NCBI GenBank assembly: GCA_022829145.1
Contig: CM040764.1
Location: 18,638,737 to 18,702,736 of the forward strand
Direction of reading: 5' to 3'
DNA: 64,000 bases
From: Albula goreensis
Lineage: Eukaryota; Chordata; Actinopteri; Albuliformes; Albulidae
Shown: positions 12,195 to 40,735 of the stretch, piece after piece
Position numbering within the stretch: position 1 is the first letter of the stretch
Layout: every line of letters begins with the position of its first letter
The notes under the pieces: model-generated
The model's input: only the letters and a program-made list of their open reading frames with translations
Told to the model about the DNA's origin: nothing
Database searches by the model: none
Translations under genes and position numbers: made by a program

Positions 12195-14480
12195 GTGCCC
12201 AGCTCCTTGGAGGCTGCGGCCAGGGAGGGGGGGGACAGGGGAGGCTGGCGATGTTTCCCACCAGCTAAAAATAAAGCAGGGGATCCATGGGGTGGGGGTG
12301 GGGGTTACAGCTGAGATAGGGGGCACTGGGTCAGCGCTCATTTGTAGCTCTGCCCACATAATACCATCTAATGTCCACAGAGAAAACTGGAACAGAAAAA
12401 AGCACATGTAGCACACAGAAATGCAAATTACCAACAAAAGCACACAATGAGAAAGGTGCGGGATAACGCCACTCTCTGATACTGTCCTGGGGAGAAACAC
12501 CAGACCAGTTCCCTCTGCCGTTACACACTGAAGCTTGTGTGTGGGGGAAATACTGCTCTTGGGATTGAGGAAGTGGGGCTCTGTTATGGTCAGCTTTTAC
12601 TGTCATAAATCAGACAGACAAACTAGGGAGCAGAAGTAGGAGTAGATGGTTTTTATAGGGATATTACCTTCTATCTGTCCTCCTGCTTGTCTGTGCAGGG
12701 GGATTTTTTTTTTTTTTTTTTGCATACACTAAATATATGTCTATCTGAAAGGCTCCTTGACCTATTGGCCCATTTTTACAAAAGACCAAGTAAGGGAAAA
12801 TATTTTGATGATGGCGTGGTTTCTGTATGTGGCCTGTTCATTGAGGTGTGATTCATTTGGCTTGCAGACAATGCAAATGTGTGGCATTTGAGACAGAATG
12901 GGCTGAATTTCATTAGTGGGCTTAACAGCCTGTTTGGGCAAACACACACTCACAGACACAGACACACACACACACATGCACACACACACCCTCAGACGAT
13001 GGCACACCTCTCATTCTCTTTGGTGATGGCTCATTCAGGGCCGACAAGGTGAGACAGTGATGAGAGGCCCCTGTGATGTCACTGCAGCAACAGTCACCAT
13101 GGCACAACCCATAATGCAACAGTCACGATTGACAAAATGAAAGCTACTTGTTCACTGGAAGTTGTCATCCATTTGCACTTGTACGTTGTTCATATCACGT
13201 CTTGTGTTTGCTTGGCTGGGCACACACAGTTTCAGTCTGACTGAAGGGTGCACCAGCAGGGACCTGCCCAGGGTGTTTGGACCAGGGCCCTGGGAAATAT
13301 GACACTCCCTTTTGTTTCATTTCAGAGAATATGCTGTGAATATGTATAGGCTGTGTTTGTTTGTGTTTGCATTTGCATATGAAGACAAACACACTCCTGT
13401 ATGTGTACCAATTGTATTTACTCATAATGATTAGAACATGTACGGGAGAGACACAAGTTCTTTTGTCTGCAGTTAATTTTTTAAAATTAATTTAATTTAA
13501 AATTGAATTTAAATCAGCACATTGTATGTTATCCAGTCACAGTCTGTACTGTATTTTCCACTGCTTTATATGGTGAAAGCCACATAATGAGGCCCGCCCC
13601 TTTCTTTCAGAGAGTAAAGTATCGGTTAGCTCACTGTTCGGGCTGTCAGGTTTTGGCCGCAGGCCACAAAGTCCTGGGAGAGGCCGTGCTTATCTAACCA
13701 TGGTGATAAAGGGCACGGGCAGACACTGCCAAACAAGAGTTCTTGTATTTTTGGAGGAAAAATAAGAAAAAGAATGCTTGCAATTCAAATCTAAAGAATG
13801 TCTCTTTTGTTTTTTTATCGTTGTGGTGAGAGGCACTCTCACTTTACCACCCCCACCTCCCCCACCACCACCACCACCCCTCTCATCTCCATCACCTCCT
13901 CCACCTCTATCACCACAAAGGTCTCACAGTCATTCAGTCCTCCACCTCTCCCCCCTCCTGTATCTGTGGCTTTCTGGTCAGGGTTTTCCACAGGGGATCT
14001 GTAGCGGTAGGAAAATGTGCCACGAGGCTGTTTCACAGAGAGTTGAGCTGGGTAAGGCGTGTGTGGGACTGTGTGGGGCCTCTCCGCCGCTTTTTTTCCA
14101 CAGAGAGCGTGAAAACACCTGACCAGTCCCTTGTGTGGGGAGAGGAACAGCTGGCACAGGTGCCTGGGGCAACCGGAGGTCTGAGTCATCGTTACTCTCG
14201 TGTGAATGGCTCAGGGTGGGGTCGTTATGGGGGTGCTCTTAGCGCAGTTGTCTACTTTAAAACAAGCCTTCTGCTAGCTGCGGTGCTGACCTGTGCCACT
14301 GGGAGCTCGTAAGTCGACAGCTGGGCCCAGACATGTTCACAGCCTCTGTAGGTGGTCTGGGTGGGTTCATGCCCCTGACTGACCCAGGAGAAGAGGGAAG
14401 AGGAAACGCATGAGAAAAAAAACAGACCTGGCTCCAGCACCCCCGATACTTTCCCCAAAGCTGACCCCCACACCCTCACA

Positions 14481-14483
<3 letters not shown>

Positions 14484-14533
<50 letters not shown>
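14484..14533. repeat. (AC)n microsatellite
   Basis: About 25 uninterrupted AC units. Confidence 0.97.
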
Positions 14534-14535
<2 letters not shown>

Positions 14536-15036
14536 ATGTACATGTGAAAAACACACATGCTTTCACACTGTACATACAAACGCTCACACATACACTCAAT
14601 ACACTAACATGTAGACACGCACACACACACATACTATACTTGTAAACATTGACATGCACACACAGTCACACATTGTCCATACTAACATGTGTGTGCAAAC
14701 ACTCAGCAGTCACACAGAGGCTGAGATGGTTTCCAGTTCCCACAGCCTCTGTGCAGCTCTGTGTGTCACAGATACTGAACAGGGGAGAGGAAGGGAACTG
14801 ACGAGGGTTTGTGGTGAAATGGGCTTTTGCAACATGTGTTCTCTCTGGTCTCTTCTACAGCAGAGTGACAAGTGTGTGTGTGTGTGTGTGTGTTGGGTGG
14901 GAAGGGAATGAGGAGTGACAGTTACAGTGAATGCTCTGTTAACTCTGTGTACAGGGGGAGCAATGGGTCGGGGGGGAGGGCTTTGTAGGTTGGTGACTGA
15001 ATCCACAGTTAATTGTTTGTGTAACTGTATTTTGGC

Positions 15037-15037
<1 letters not shown>

Positions 15038-15129
<92 letters not shown>
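15038..15129. repeat. (TG)46 microsatellite
   Basis: About 46 uninterrupted TG units, one of the two longest arrays in the window. Confidence 0.97.
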
Positions 15130-15130
<1 letters not shown>

Positions 15131-15692
15131 ACTATGAATACTATCTGTTGGTTGGGTTTATGATGCATAATTGTAATATTCTTTGAAATAATATTGTCAT
15201 GGGATGTGTTGCATTAAAAACATGTAGAGCAATTGTCTCAAACCAAGGTGATGGAGCCCCATGATGTTTAGTGTCTTAAGAGAGATTGATTAGGAAAATT
15301 TAAAATAAGTCACATTTTATCAAGGAAACTGTGGGAAGGTTGGATTGTCGATTGTTGTATGGAACAGATTTGCTTGAACAACAGTTAATATTACCTTTAT
15401 GTAATCTCTCGTGTCACTGCAGTTCAAATGCCCTTATGCCATAGGTTACTGTGATATACTGACTGTTGGGATATCGTAGGCGGCATTTCCCAGAATCTAA
15501 CAGTGCAGGAAATGGAGGTGGCGTTTGGCACAGGCAGAGTGAGGGGGATAAACAGTGGTGTATCCTCGGAGGTGATATATGCGCCTGCACACACACACAT
15601 ACACACACACATACATGCACACATGTTGTCTTGCACCAGAGTCACAGATGTAGTGTATGCACACTTATACACAGTCCACACACAGTCCACAC

Positions 15693-15694
15693 AG

Positions 15695-15722
<28 letters not shown>
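15693..15722. repeat. (AC)n microsatellite
   Basis: About 15 AC units inside a wider CA-rich stretch (15590-15730). Confidence 0.95.
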
Positions 15723-15730
<8 letters not shown>

Positions 15731-15878
15731 AAGAACACTCATCAGGCTGCTACCAGGAAACAACAGAGGTACAAAGGTACTGGCAAAGCTGTAGGGAGAG
15801 AGGCAGGTGGAGGGTGGGAGTGAGTTGGGGGGGAGAGATTAGGAAGGAGAGAGGATGTGGTTACAGTGTGGGAATTAA

Positions 15879-15941
15879 TGACGTCACCATGGAGGAGTGC
15901 ATGCTATTTTTAGCGCCTGATAGGAGGGCACAGCCTACGTC
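15879..15941. promoter_or_regulatory. CRE and MEF2 motif group
   Basis: TGACGTCA at 15879-15886 is followed by CTATTTTTAG at 15904-15913, a full match to the MEF2 consensus YTAWWWWTAR, and by a TACGTCA half-type CRE near 15935-15941. The group sits in unique sequence among microsatellites about 7 kb upstream of midn. CREB and MEF2 sites together are common in activity-regulated enhancers; function here is inferred. Confidence 0.4.
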
Positions 15942-17475
15942 AGAGATTAAACCGAACGACCCGCTGTACTTGGCGAGGCCTGGGCAAGGGGCCGGGGGCT
16001 AGTTAGAGTAACCCTCTGCGTGGAGTATGACATCTGTGCGGTCAGCCAGGGCTGAAAGTGGGGATCCGGTCTGTGTCCCGGCTGTGGGAGGGACCCTCAC
16101 CCTGGTCTGTTTGAATGCACAGAATCAGACACGAAAAAGAGAAAAAGACCCACAAGGCCCACAAATAGTGGAACTCTCAGCAGGGAGGGCAAAGGAGGAA
16201 GTCTTTCATATGTGTGGGTCGCTTGTATGAATGTAGATATACGTTTATGCACGTGTGTGAGGTGTGAGTGAATGTGCAAGCATGTCTACATATGTGGGTG
16301 TGTATCACTGAGGTACAGAGGCACTAAACTGTTGATTTAGTTTCATTTTTAAAAAGACTTTATTATTATCACATTCTCGGTTTCTAGGTAGGGGAAGGGA
16401 GAACAGACTCCAGCTCAGAGACATAACCTCTTTCCCTTCCCCAATTTACTAGCTCTTTTGTCACCTTCCACCCCCTGAACACCTGTGAATGGTTACTCAC
16501 ATGGCAATTAATTACTGTGAAACCTGCAAAATGGCAAACTAAAGCATAGCTTGGCACTGGGCCATGCCAGTTTCCACCATGGCCTTTTCACAGGCTTGGG
16601 TGTGCTGCAAAGCACCTCTGCAGGATGTGGATTTTACAATGGACAAAACAGCCAGGCTCTATGAGCTATACAATCCTGATATGTGCTTTGCTATATGAGC
16701 TCTGCTATAGTCTAAGGTCCACTTACTGATTAAGGACCTTAAAGATGTCAATTATTGTTAGTATGTTTGATAATGATTAATAATTTACATTCGTTCTTAT
16801 ATTTTAATACGTGTACTGCGTGAAGGGGTATTCTGTTCTTTGCTACCCTGGGTTATTGTTCAGAGAGGTAACCTGTTATGAGAGGTTATTAATAGAAAGG
16901 CATAGCTGGATTTATAGCAGCCACTCCCTCACTTTATTACGGTCCTGTTCTCCTGACAGCTCTAAACCTTTCATCATTTCTGGTTTCACACAATGCAGAT
17001 GTACCCATAAAGCACGGCGGCACCTTGGGGGTTTATTCTCTGAAGGATCCTGCTTCTTGGCAGAAAGGCTGTGAGTCTCACACAGTGAGTTGGTCAGCAA
17101 ACAGTGAGGCCTGTCAGCGCAGTGTCAGAATAACCTGGGAACATGCTTGTGGGTGCTCTTGGCAGTCCCAGTCTTCAGTGGCTTTTGATACAAGCCATGG
17201 AACCAACCAATGGAACTGCATTTCTTCAGCAACTGTTAAAAAAAAAAATACAATTCACCACATTTAACTTGAGATTTTAATTTTGGTTACTTTTTAAATG
17301 CCAGAGAGCACATTTGGCACTATTATTATTATTGTTGTATGAAGTATAAGTGAATTAATGAAATATGTACTATAATACATGACTGTTTATGTTATGCAGT
17401 CATATGCATGGTAAGCTTATCAGTGATGCATTCATTAGCTGGCAGCAATTTGGGGGCCACAGTGTGGGGTCAATC

Positions 17476-17670
17476 AGGGGTGTCAGACTACTGTTTGGAG
17501 GGTTACAGTATCTGCTGCTTGCTGGTGTGTGTGAGGTAATAGATTTAAGTCCTCAATTGCCAAAAGAATCCACACCCCTTGCCTCCACAATTCTAAATGG
17601 TAACTGGTTGAACGAAAGCCACAAAGGTCGAAAAATCTGCTGCCTACCAGGACTCAAGTTTGACACCCCA
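17476..17670. mobile_element. MITE-like element with terminal inverted repeats
   Basis: The left end GGGGTGTCAGACTACTG and the right end ...ACTCAAGTTTGACACCCC are imperfect inverted copies of each other about 195 bp apart. Internal phrases ('ccacaattctaaatgg', 'ctggttgaacgaaagcc') match a short non-autonomous repeat common in teleost genomes. It has no coding capacity. Confidence 0.65.
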
Positions 17671-17884
17671 TGGATAAATGAGTCTGGTTTCTGGTTTGTG
17701 AGTATGTGCGGGCGGGTTTTGTCTGTTTTTCCATGGGGGGGATGGGAGATGAGGTTGAATGTGGGCAGGAACATTTCCACTCTCACAATAGTGATTTATA
17801 GGAGTCTTGATGTTTCATTAGTGACCATCATTTTCAGTTGTGATAAAACACATGGCACACTCCTGCTACCATGTGCATCAGGAT

Positions 17885-17887
<3 letters not shown>

Positions 17888-17924
<37 letters not shown>
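17888..17924. repeat. (TG)n microsatellite
   Basis: About 18 uninterrupted TG units. Confidence 0.95.
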
Positions 17925-17926
<2 letters not shown>

Positions 17927-18250
17927 TTGTGTGTGCACGTGCTTGTGTGATCCACTCGCGTTGGTGACTCAGCAGGATGTGATCTCTGAAAAACATTGCC
18001 GAGCTACTGACAGCTCACTAAAGAAGTCACTCTTTGTCACACATAAAGGGAGAGGCGGGGCTGATGACTGTGTTTGCCTGGAATGCAGTCAGCAGACGGC
18101 GGATCCATAGGTGCTTCAGTCAGCCCCCTCCCCCACACACACACACACACCACCCCTCACTACTCCACCCATGCTGCAATTTACCTGAGTCTCTCACACA
18201 CACACCAGGGCACACTGAATCATTTCCAGTCTTGTGAAAAGAGGACACAT

Positions 18251-21200
18251 TGGACACCTCACTTATTGCCCCGTTGCTCATACAGGAGTGTAGTGTACTC
18301 TCGCACTAGCAGGTCCCAGCTGAATGAGAGTCAGCCAAAAATAACCTCAACTATTTTCAGAACATTGTTTGATGGTGGAAACAGATTATCAATTGAAACG
18401 CACTGAGACTAGAAACTTCACACCCCTACAAACTCCCCCAACCCACATATGTATAGATACACACACACACATACACACACACAGTCTACAGCTGTGGAGC
18501 TTTGCAAGCACAGATAGCACATTGGGAGTGGGCTCTTATGCAGTCAGGTGAGTGAACCATGAGCAGGAAAGTGTGTCAGCACACGGGAAGTGGGAATAGC
18601 TGAGCGAGATTCATGTAGCAATTTAAAAAAACACACTGCAAAACCAGGGGATCACAGTATTTCTTGTTTTTTTATATTTAAAGAAAAGAAAATGATGAGC
18701 AAGCATGGAGCCACTGTTTGTCATGGGTCACGATTTTCCGGCTGGCACATATGCAAGCATAAGGCGACTCATCTGGACAGCAGAGTGCGGAATGACTCAG
18801 GGCGGCCGTAGCCGTTAGGGGCTCAGCTGACAGGACACACAAACGCATGCCTTCCTGAGGAGAGAACGTTGCGTTCGCAACTGTTGAACCTCGCGGGGCC
18901 GCTGATGAGCTTGACATTTTTTCAAAGGGCAATGTGACAGCGGGATCCGGCTATTTTCTTTCTCTCACGGCAAGACTGATCGGCTCCAGGTCATGAACCT
19001 CAGACAACGGAAAATGTGATGCAAGAAACACCGCTGGGAGAACCGGAGGCCTTTCTATTACCCAAGTTTTTTTAAGGAGAATGCGAACATAACTACAATA
19101 AATTTATTAGTGATTCAAGTGTTTGGTGTCCACTTTTTGTTTCTAACTATCAGGCACTATTGAACACAATTAACTGCAGCTATATAACATATTTTATCTA
19201 ATGTTCAAGGAACAATTTAGTAGATCATTTTATCTACCTGTTTCCAAAAAAATACTGATATCTCTGTTTTCATTCATTCCTTCATTTATTCATTAATTCA
19301 TTCATTATTCTCTTTCACTCTTCCCGTCTCTTACTGCTGCCAGGTTTTGTACGAGACGTTATAGTGTAAAAGTTCCAGTGTTTTCAATGTTTACCACCGC
19401 ATCAAAACATGGGCAGAGTTGTTAAAAATATTGTAGCACTTCTGAAATATTAATAAATAAAATTATTGGTAAAAAACAATACATAATGGTACATTTTACT
19501 GGTTCCTGCTTGGTCACATATCCAACGAAAGGTTGTCAGACAGACATTGTGTACCCAGTAGAATCACATGTCGTCTAGTAACACTAGCTAAAGGCTGTAG
19601 AAGTATTTGCAATAGCCTTCTGTCTTGTTGAAACGGAAAAAGTCAGGTAGATTGTTTTGTTTGATTGTACGTGCTCCCGTGTCCTTCAGATAAGTGTAGA
19701 TGCTTCGCATTCGCCGCACCAACTGCTTCGTGATTTATTTTTCCATTCTTGTTTCATTTTATTCTGGCGTCATGAAAGGTTACACTGCTGCTTCAACTGC
19801 ATGCTTTGCCTTTGTGTCTTTAAGGTCGTTCTAGGGGGCAGGATGTCTCATAGACAAGGAGCACGTATCAGTGCACAGAGCAGATCTGTACGTCAGTTCA
19901 AATAAAGGTAATTTATTATCTGTTGGCACAGTAATTTATTAATGCATTAATTTAAAGTGCTTATTTTTTGCAAGTTGGATGCAATATGCGGTGTATGTTG
20001 CATCATAATTCAGCTGGAATACCCTCAAAAACAGTAAGTGCTAATCGTTATTAATTTGTCCCATTCCATTCTCTTATTTATGTTCTTGAAATATAGTTTA
20101 CATTTGATGAGTCGCTGATCAATCTTTTAACTCAGGTCTCCTGCTTCGTGGGCAACAAAGGCACAATGATAAACGACCATCGAAAAAACATCCGTGCTAT
20201 TTATGTATACGAATCTAAAAGCGTTTCTGATCTTCATAACCCCCGTATCTCCAAGCCAAGGAATGAGTGTGTTACGCATACAAAATTCCTTCCACGCGAG
20301 TCCGTGGACAGGAACTTGAGTTCAGCCAGAGGAATCCGCTTCCTTAAATGACATGCTGACATCGCAATCACAAAAATCTCCACCCAGATCCAGACAGCAG
20401 CAGTTAAGAGGTGTTGCACTTTGAGGTTGAGCTCTTAACGTAGGAAACGTCTCCGCGATACATTACATTAAACCTGCCACCTCTTGGACATTAGCCTTTT
20501 TGGATTTCACAGTGGTGCGCACACGGAGTACAAATACATGCTTGGTTGAAACGTTTCCAGCTGTGGTACAATAAATAAATAATTTGCTTACTCTCTGTGT
20601 GTATTCAAATACTTTGTGGATTTACTTGCTTTGCTGGTAATCACTGACCATTGCTTACATTGGAATTCACCGTCCTAAACGTTGGACTTTTATCGGGAAT
20701 TGCAATCGCCTGTTTTGGAAAAACGGTTCACACAATAACTGGTAAGTTGTACTTCATTGTCATGGAATGTTTTTGCCTTACTTAATTCGTCATCTAATTA
20801 CAAAGTTTGCTAAGTCTATACCTCATTGGCTAAACATTAAGATAATTTACTGAAAAGTATAAAAATAATATTGTCGGCTAAAGGCATTTCAAAGGCTAAA
20901 GACGGACACAGCTTCATGGAAGTGTATGAGAGGATGTTTGTTGTTTACCGGGCTATGCATGGGGAACAGAATGCTTGTCGGTTTTCAAGAAGTTTGCCGT
21001 GGCCAAAACACCTAGGCGATCTATGTAAGTCTACGGAGATACATGAGCAGTGATTATGTGGTAAAATCAGCACAGCATTTCAAGTGAGTGGCTGCAGGCA
21101 TTAAAGGAATAGTTAGCGGTTGCGTGGCACACTTGAAATTAAGAAGTGACTCCATGACAACGGAGTATTTGTCATTTTTAAACCTGTTACCTAGCACATG

Positions 21201-22700
21201 TCAAGAAATCCCTGTCTTGTGCTCCTGTACTGTACATTTTCATGGAACTTCTTGGCACCAGCATGCTTAATTTCGGGTAATCTCATGATTTTGCTGTGCC
21301 TGGTAATTGTGGTGAGAGAGAAAATACTCAAATTGTGACGCATAAAGGCACTGTGTGATTAATTGTATGGTCACAAAGTGCAGCCCTTGGGATGACACAG
21401 TCTGAGCTCTGTGAGTCCTCTTAGTCATTTTGTGACAGCGACTTCGCCCTGGCCTGAAGTCTATAATGTCCTAACTAGGGAAACAATAGCCTTAAGAGAG
21501 GCATAACCCATGTTTTGGGTAACAGTGTAGGGCAATTATTGCGTAGGGAACCGTGGTATAGAGGGAAGGAGGTGTGCTTCTTCACGTTTTTCAGTTCAGA
21601 ACTGGTACTGGAGATATTGCTTAAATCTTGAACACAGGTGCGTTTTCCCAACAATGCGTTATTCAGTAGTCAGTTTGTCTAGACTGTTAACTGCACGTTC
21701 CGTAAGATTGGACATGATCTGTCCTGGTGATTTATACATAATCCTTAACGTCCGTTACCATATAAGATGGCCTCATCCTAATAGAAATGGCATAGAATCG
21801 GTGGCATTTACGTTTTATTCGTCAGCTGATGTAGGCTATCGTATCATTTGCTGATATGTTTGCCAAGATTAATGGTAGCAATGCTTTAAAATGTTTTTTG
21901 ACTCATTCATTTTTTAAAGTACGTTGACATAACGTACATAACTGTCGTCCCGGTCAGCCAGAAGGTATGGCATCACAGCACTGTCTTCGGTTTCAGTTTC
22001 AGTGGAGAGGTAATATTTCACTGCAATATATACTTTAACCAGCAGAGGGCAAAATGACCTTGGAAGTGCAAGAGCTGAAATCTGACCAACTGCTGTCAGC
22101 GAGCATGGTTTTGATTGAGTTTTGGGTTGTGAACCGTGCAAGTAATTGATTTTAATTATGAGTTTTATTAATACAGTACAATCAAACAATGTAAACATCA
22201 ACTGAAAACCAGAATTAATTTCATAAATGAGATAGCATGTCTTCCCATTTCATGTTAGCAAGTTTACTAGCTGTGACATTTATTCGTTATTCACTTGTTC
22301 ATAAAAATACTGTTGGAGCGTGGTTTCTCAAATAGCCTAATCCCATTTGTGTTCGCACTAAGAGTCTTGTTCACCAACAGCATCTGTTACTTCCGTTGTT
22401 TGACTTCTGTAATGAAGAACATAGTTACATTGCTTGGAACCACAGTGGACTTAACAGCAAATGATCAGACAGCTAGACCAACGTGTTATGCGTTGCTTCC
22501 CTTTCAAGTGGTCGAATCTAGAATCGGACAGTCAAGCCAATGAATAATTACATTCCAAGCATAAGGCGTAATGCATTTCTCCCTTCCCATACCTGTAATG
22601 TAGCCTATTTTTTTAAATGATGAATGAAAACCCCAAAGGCTATTAGCCAGATTATCCCTGGGCATTCTGCGTGCTTCCAATACATTATGAATGACCAAGG
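18251..22700. other. Intergenic, spacer proximal to midn
   Basis: No exon supported. The segment becomes AT-rich after about 19 kb. It contains an overlapping GGAATG/TGACTCA motif (18789-18799) but no recognisable mobile element or RNA gene. Confidence 0.6.
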
Positions 22701-22739
22701 GTAGGCAGGAGCTTGGCGTGTGAAGCTTCCGTCCCTTGC

Positions 22740-23519
22740 GTTGATTGGGTCCTCTGACAAAGATGGTGTGGGTGAAAGAACTGGGCAGAACTTTTTCGCC
22801 ACGTGGGTTGCTTCACCACGTCGCTTATTGGCCAATGCTAATAATTTCCTCACTCGGCACTGCTGGTAGGTCAGAATGGGTAGGGTGTGGGCGTGTCTTA
22901 TCGCTGCCCCGAAGAGGTAGGCTTTGCAACGTTCCTTCTCCCCTCGCAGTTTATACATAGAGCTGAGCATGGATACGGAATATAGGACGTCACTGTTGTT
23001 TGGCATTGCCCGCTTGTAGTGTCAATCGGATGATGTTGCATGATTCTTTAGTTTTAGTAATTCTATTGTTACTGCAATAGTGAGCCAGCTGTATGCTGTC
23101 AGTGATCCTTTTGACTAACGTTAGCTACGTTGCTTTGTGGCTAGCACTGGAAACGGAAATATTTTGTTTGAACGTGGGCTCGCAAACTCATAATTGTCAG
23201 AGGTAACGTTAACTGCAGAATAATTACAAAATATTAATAAAAACTGGACTTGATCGAACTTGGGAAATACTTAAGAAGAAAAGACAACGGAAAATTCATC
23301 GTCTGTTTTGACAAGAGGCATCGGATGTGGGACCTCTGGTTTCTAAGAAACCAATAAAGCAAGCTTTGTCATTTTGGATTGAACTAGTTAGATAGCTGTT
23401 TAACTGAAGCTGCTTCATTGTTCGTGGTTTCTTCCAGAAACGAACGGCACGCAGATTCAGTGACATTCCAACCCCACATTAGTTGAAACCTGTCTCTTTG
23501 AAAGCAGACCCATCGTCGA
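22740..23519 (+). promoter_or_regulatory. midn: midn promoter region and 5' UTR
   Basis: Upstream of the midn start codon are an E-box CACGTG (22800-22805), a palindromic double CCAAT box ATTGGCCAAT (22827-22836; NF-Y type), a KLF-like GTGGGCGTG (about 22887), a TATA-like TTTATACATA (about 22950) and a near-CRE GGACGTCAC (22985-22993). Transcription probably starts near 22980-23000, giving a 5' UTR of about 500 bases. In mammals midnolin is a stimulus-induced gene; the near-CRE is consistent with that but is not proof. Confidence 0.5.
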
Positions 23520-38808
<15,289 letters not shown>

Positions 38809-40735
38809 AGGGCCTCCTGACCCCCTTGACCCCTGAACCCTGACCTCTGAGCCTGAGAGGAAATGTGGGGGCTAGCAAAGAGGGGGAGGGGCAGAAGACT
38901 TTAGGGTGAAAAAACATCCCGTTTTCGTTGCAGACAGTCGCCCCAAGATTCCCTGTTGAGTCTTAAATATCACGCTGTCCCCCTTTTTTAAGGAAACAGA
39001 AAATGGGTGTTTTTGTGCTTGGACTTCGGAGGGAGCAAAGACAAGGCACAATTATGGATTACTCAGACCACTTGCACCACATACGTTGTACTGACTCTCA
39101 GACATGGAGCATAATGGACTTCAGTGCTATATGTTGTGTTCTTGTATATCCATGCTGGACTCAAACAGGACTTTGTGTTTAGGACTTTGTGTACTGTACT
39201 TAGGGGGGGTGCTGAAGTTTTCACCCTACTTTGGGGCCAGTCCTGACACTCTCACAGTGGGCATTGTAGGCCTCTCACTCATCAATCCCAGTTAAGGATA
39301 TTGCTGAAGAAATTTTTTTTTTTTTTTTTTTTTTTGTAATTATTGTTTTCAAGAATTTAATATGTAGCAATGTTCACAAAGCATTCAGGTTCTCAAGAAT
39401 AGATTAAATGTGTTCTTTGCACTTTTTGAAATGTTGTACCCCCCGAACAGTGTGGTTTGAGGGAAAACCTTGAGAAAAAGGTATGAAAAAAGAAGAACAT
39501 TACGATGTTTGAGATCTTGTTTCATTTGCTAAATCAGCGACCTCAGCAGTGAAAAAATTACTGAATAAATAAGTGCTTTAGAAAAAAAAATGTAGAATTG
39601 TGAATTTAGATATAAAAAATCTATTTTTTTTTCCATTTTGCTTTGTTTCCCGCTGTTTGAGAAAGTATGTCTTTGTTCTTACTCATCTACAAATAAGATT
39701 AGTATTCAATTCAAGGCATTCATTGTATATGTCAATTAATTCACTCATCACTTTCCAACCTGAAATTTGTAGACATGCCATTCACTTGTGTCAATGAGAG
39801 AATATTACCAACATTAACTTGTCAGCTACACACTGTGGGTGGAAAGAAATTTATGTGTGTAGGCATTCTTGAAAACTGTCATTCATACTTAAAATCTTAA
39901 TAGCACAAACGGCAGTTATTTCCACTCCAGTAATACAGTGTATGATGGTGTAGCACAATAAGTGGCAGGCCAGATTCTCTTGAAACCATTGTGGTAAATT
40001 TTACACCACTCCCCTGGCTGATCTCAGATCTGTGATCAAACTCATGCCTTCTCTCGAACCTGCATCCTTTTGCTGTGTTACACCTTCAGATTCCGCCAAA
40101 TATAGGAATCCAGGAACTCCTCCACAGGACCGTTGGGAAGAGCTAGAAAGTTTGTCAGGAGCCAGCGTCTCCATATACAAATACACATAATATTTAGATA
40201 TCGGAAGAAATGTTAAAAAAAAAAATACTCTGCTGCTAATTAGTATTTTTTTTTTCTTTTGGAAGAAAGTGAATTTATATGTGCATGCAATTGTGTGAAT
40301 GATCCTGAACTCAGGAAAAGCAAAAGAAGAAGCAACATCTGGGTATGGTAGACTGGTTTGGGGGTTGTTGGGGTGGGGGAGCGCATGTATTTGTTAAACA
40401 TATGGGCCTGTCTGTGTGTGCGTGCGTGTGTTTGCATGTGTGCGTGTGTTATATGAAGCATTATCTTGCCTTGTACTATTGTGACTTTTCCCAAATTTTT
40501 CGTAACAAAGAAGAAATGCAGTAGGACAGGACGCTGATCTTGCTCAAGCTGAACATTCCTGAACTGTGAAGATTAGCTGAGAGAACCAGATTTAGACTCC
40601 TGTGTGGAAACCCAAGAGTGGGGGTCACCAAGCACACCTGCACAAGGGTGGAGTGGAATTCTTACCTGGTTGTATTCCACGTGTTCACCTCTTTTAGTCA
40701 TATATCAATAAAAGTCTCTGTCAGAAAATACTGGA
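38809..40735 (+). other. midn: midn 3' UTR with alternative polyA signals
   Basis: AATAAA at 39563-39568 and AATAAA at 40707-40712 are candidate polyadenylation signals, the second followed by TG-rich sequence. The UTR includes a poly-T tract at 39309-39335. Which site is used cannot be told from sequence. Confidence 0.55.

Larger units (their letters stand above)
8831..14480. other. Intergenic, G-rich and CRE-bearing part of the spacer
   Basis: No exon supported. Contents: G-rich strands at 9059-9123, 12000-12042 and 12285-12306; CTGT/CT-rich simple repeat 10464-10565; weak traces of a teleost repeat near 11550-11715; two perfect CRE octamers at 12100-12107 and 12187-12194 in a CpG-richer island (12050-12240); poly-T at 12706-12721; and a CCACC-rich tract at 13848-13915. 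Confidence 0.6.
14481..18250. other. Intergenic, microsatellite-rich part of the spacer
   Basis: No exon supported. It is dominated by CA/TG arrays (14484-14533, 14871-14893, 15038-15129, 15693-15722, 17888-17924), a CRE/MEF2 motif group (15879-15941) and a MITE-like element (17476-17670). Most long reading frames here are CA/TG repeat translations. Confidence 0.65.

Noticed and set aside
14710..15168. Long open frames rich in His-Thr or Cys-Val (also 15466-16002, 61145-61665, 55568-55855)
   Set aside because: They are translations of CA/TG microsatellites, open in several frames on both strands.
22605..23006. 133-codon minus-strand frame across the midn promoter
   Set aside because: It overlaps the promoter motifs of midn, has no recognised domain, and no splice or polyA support was found.
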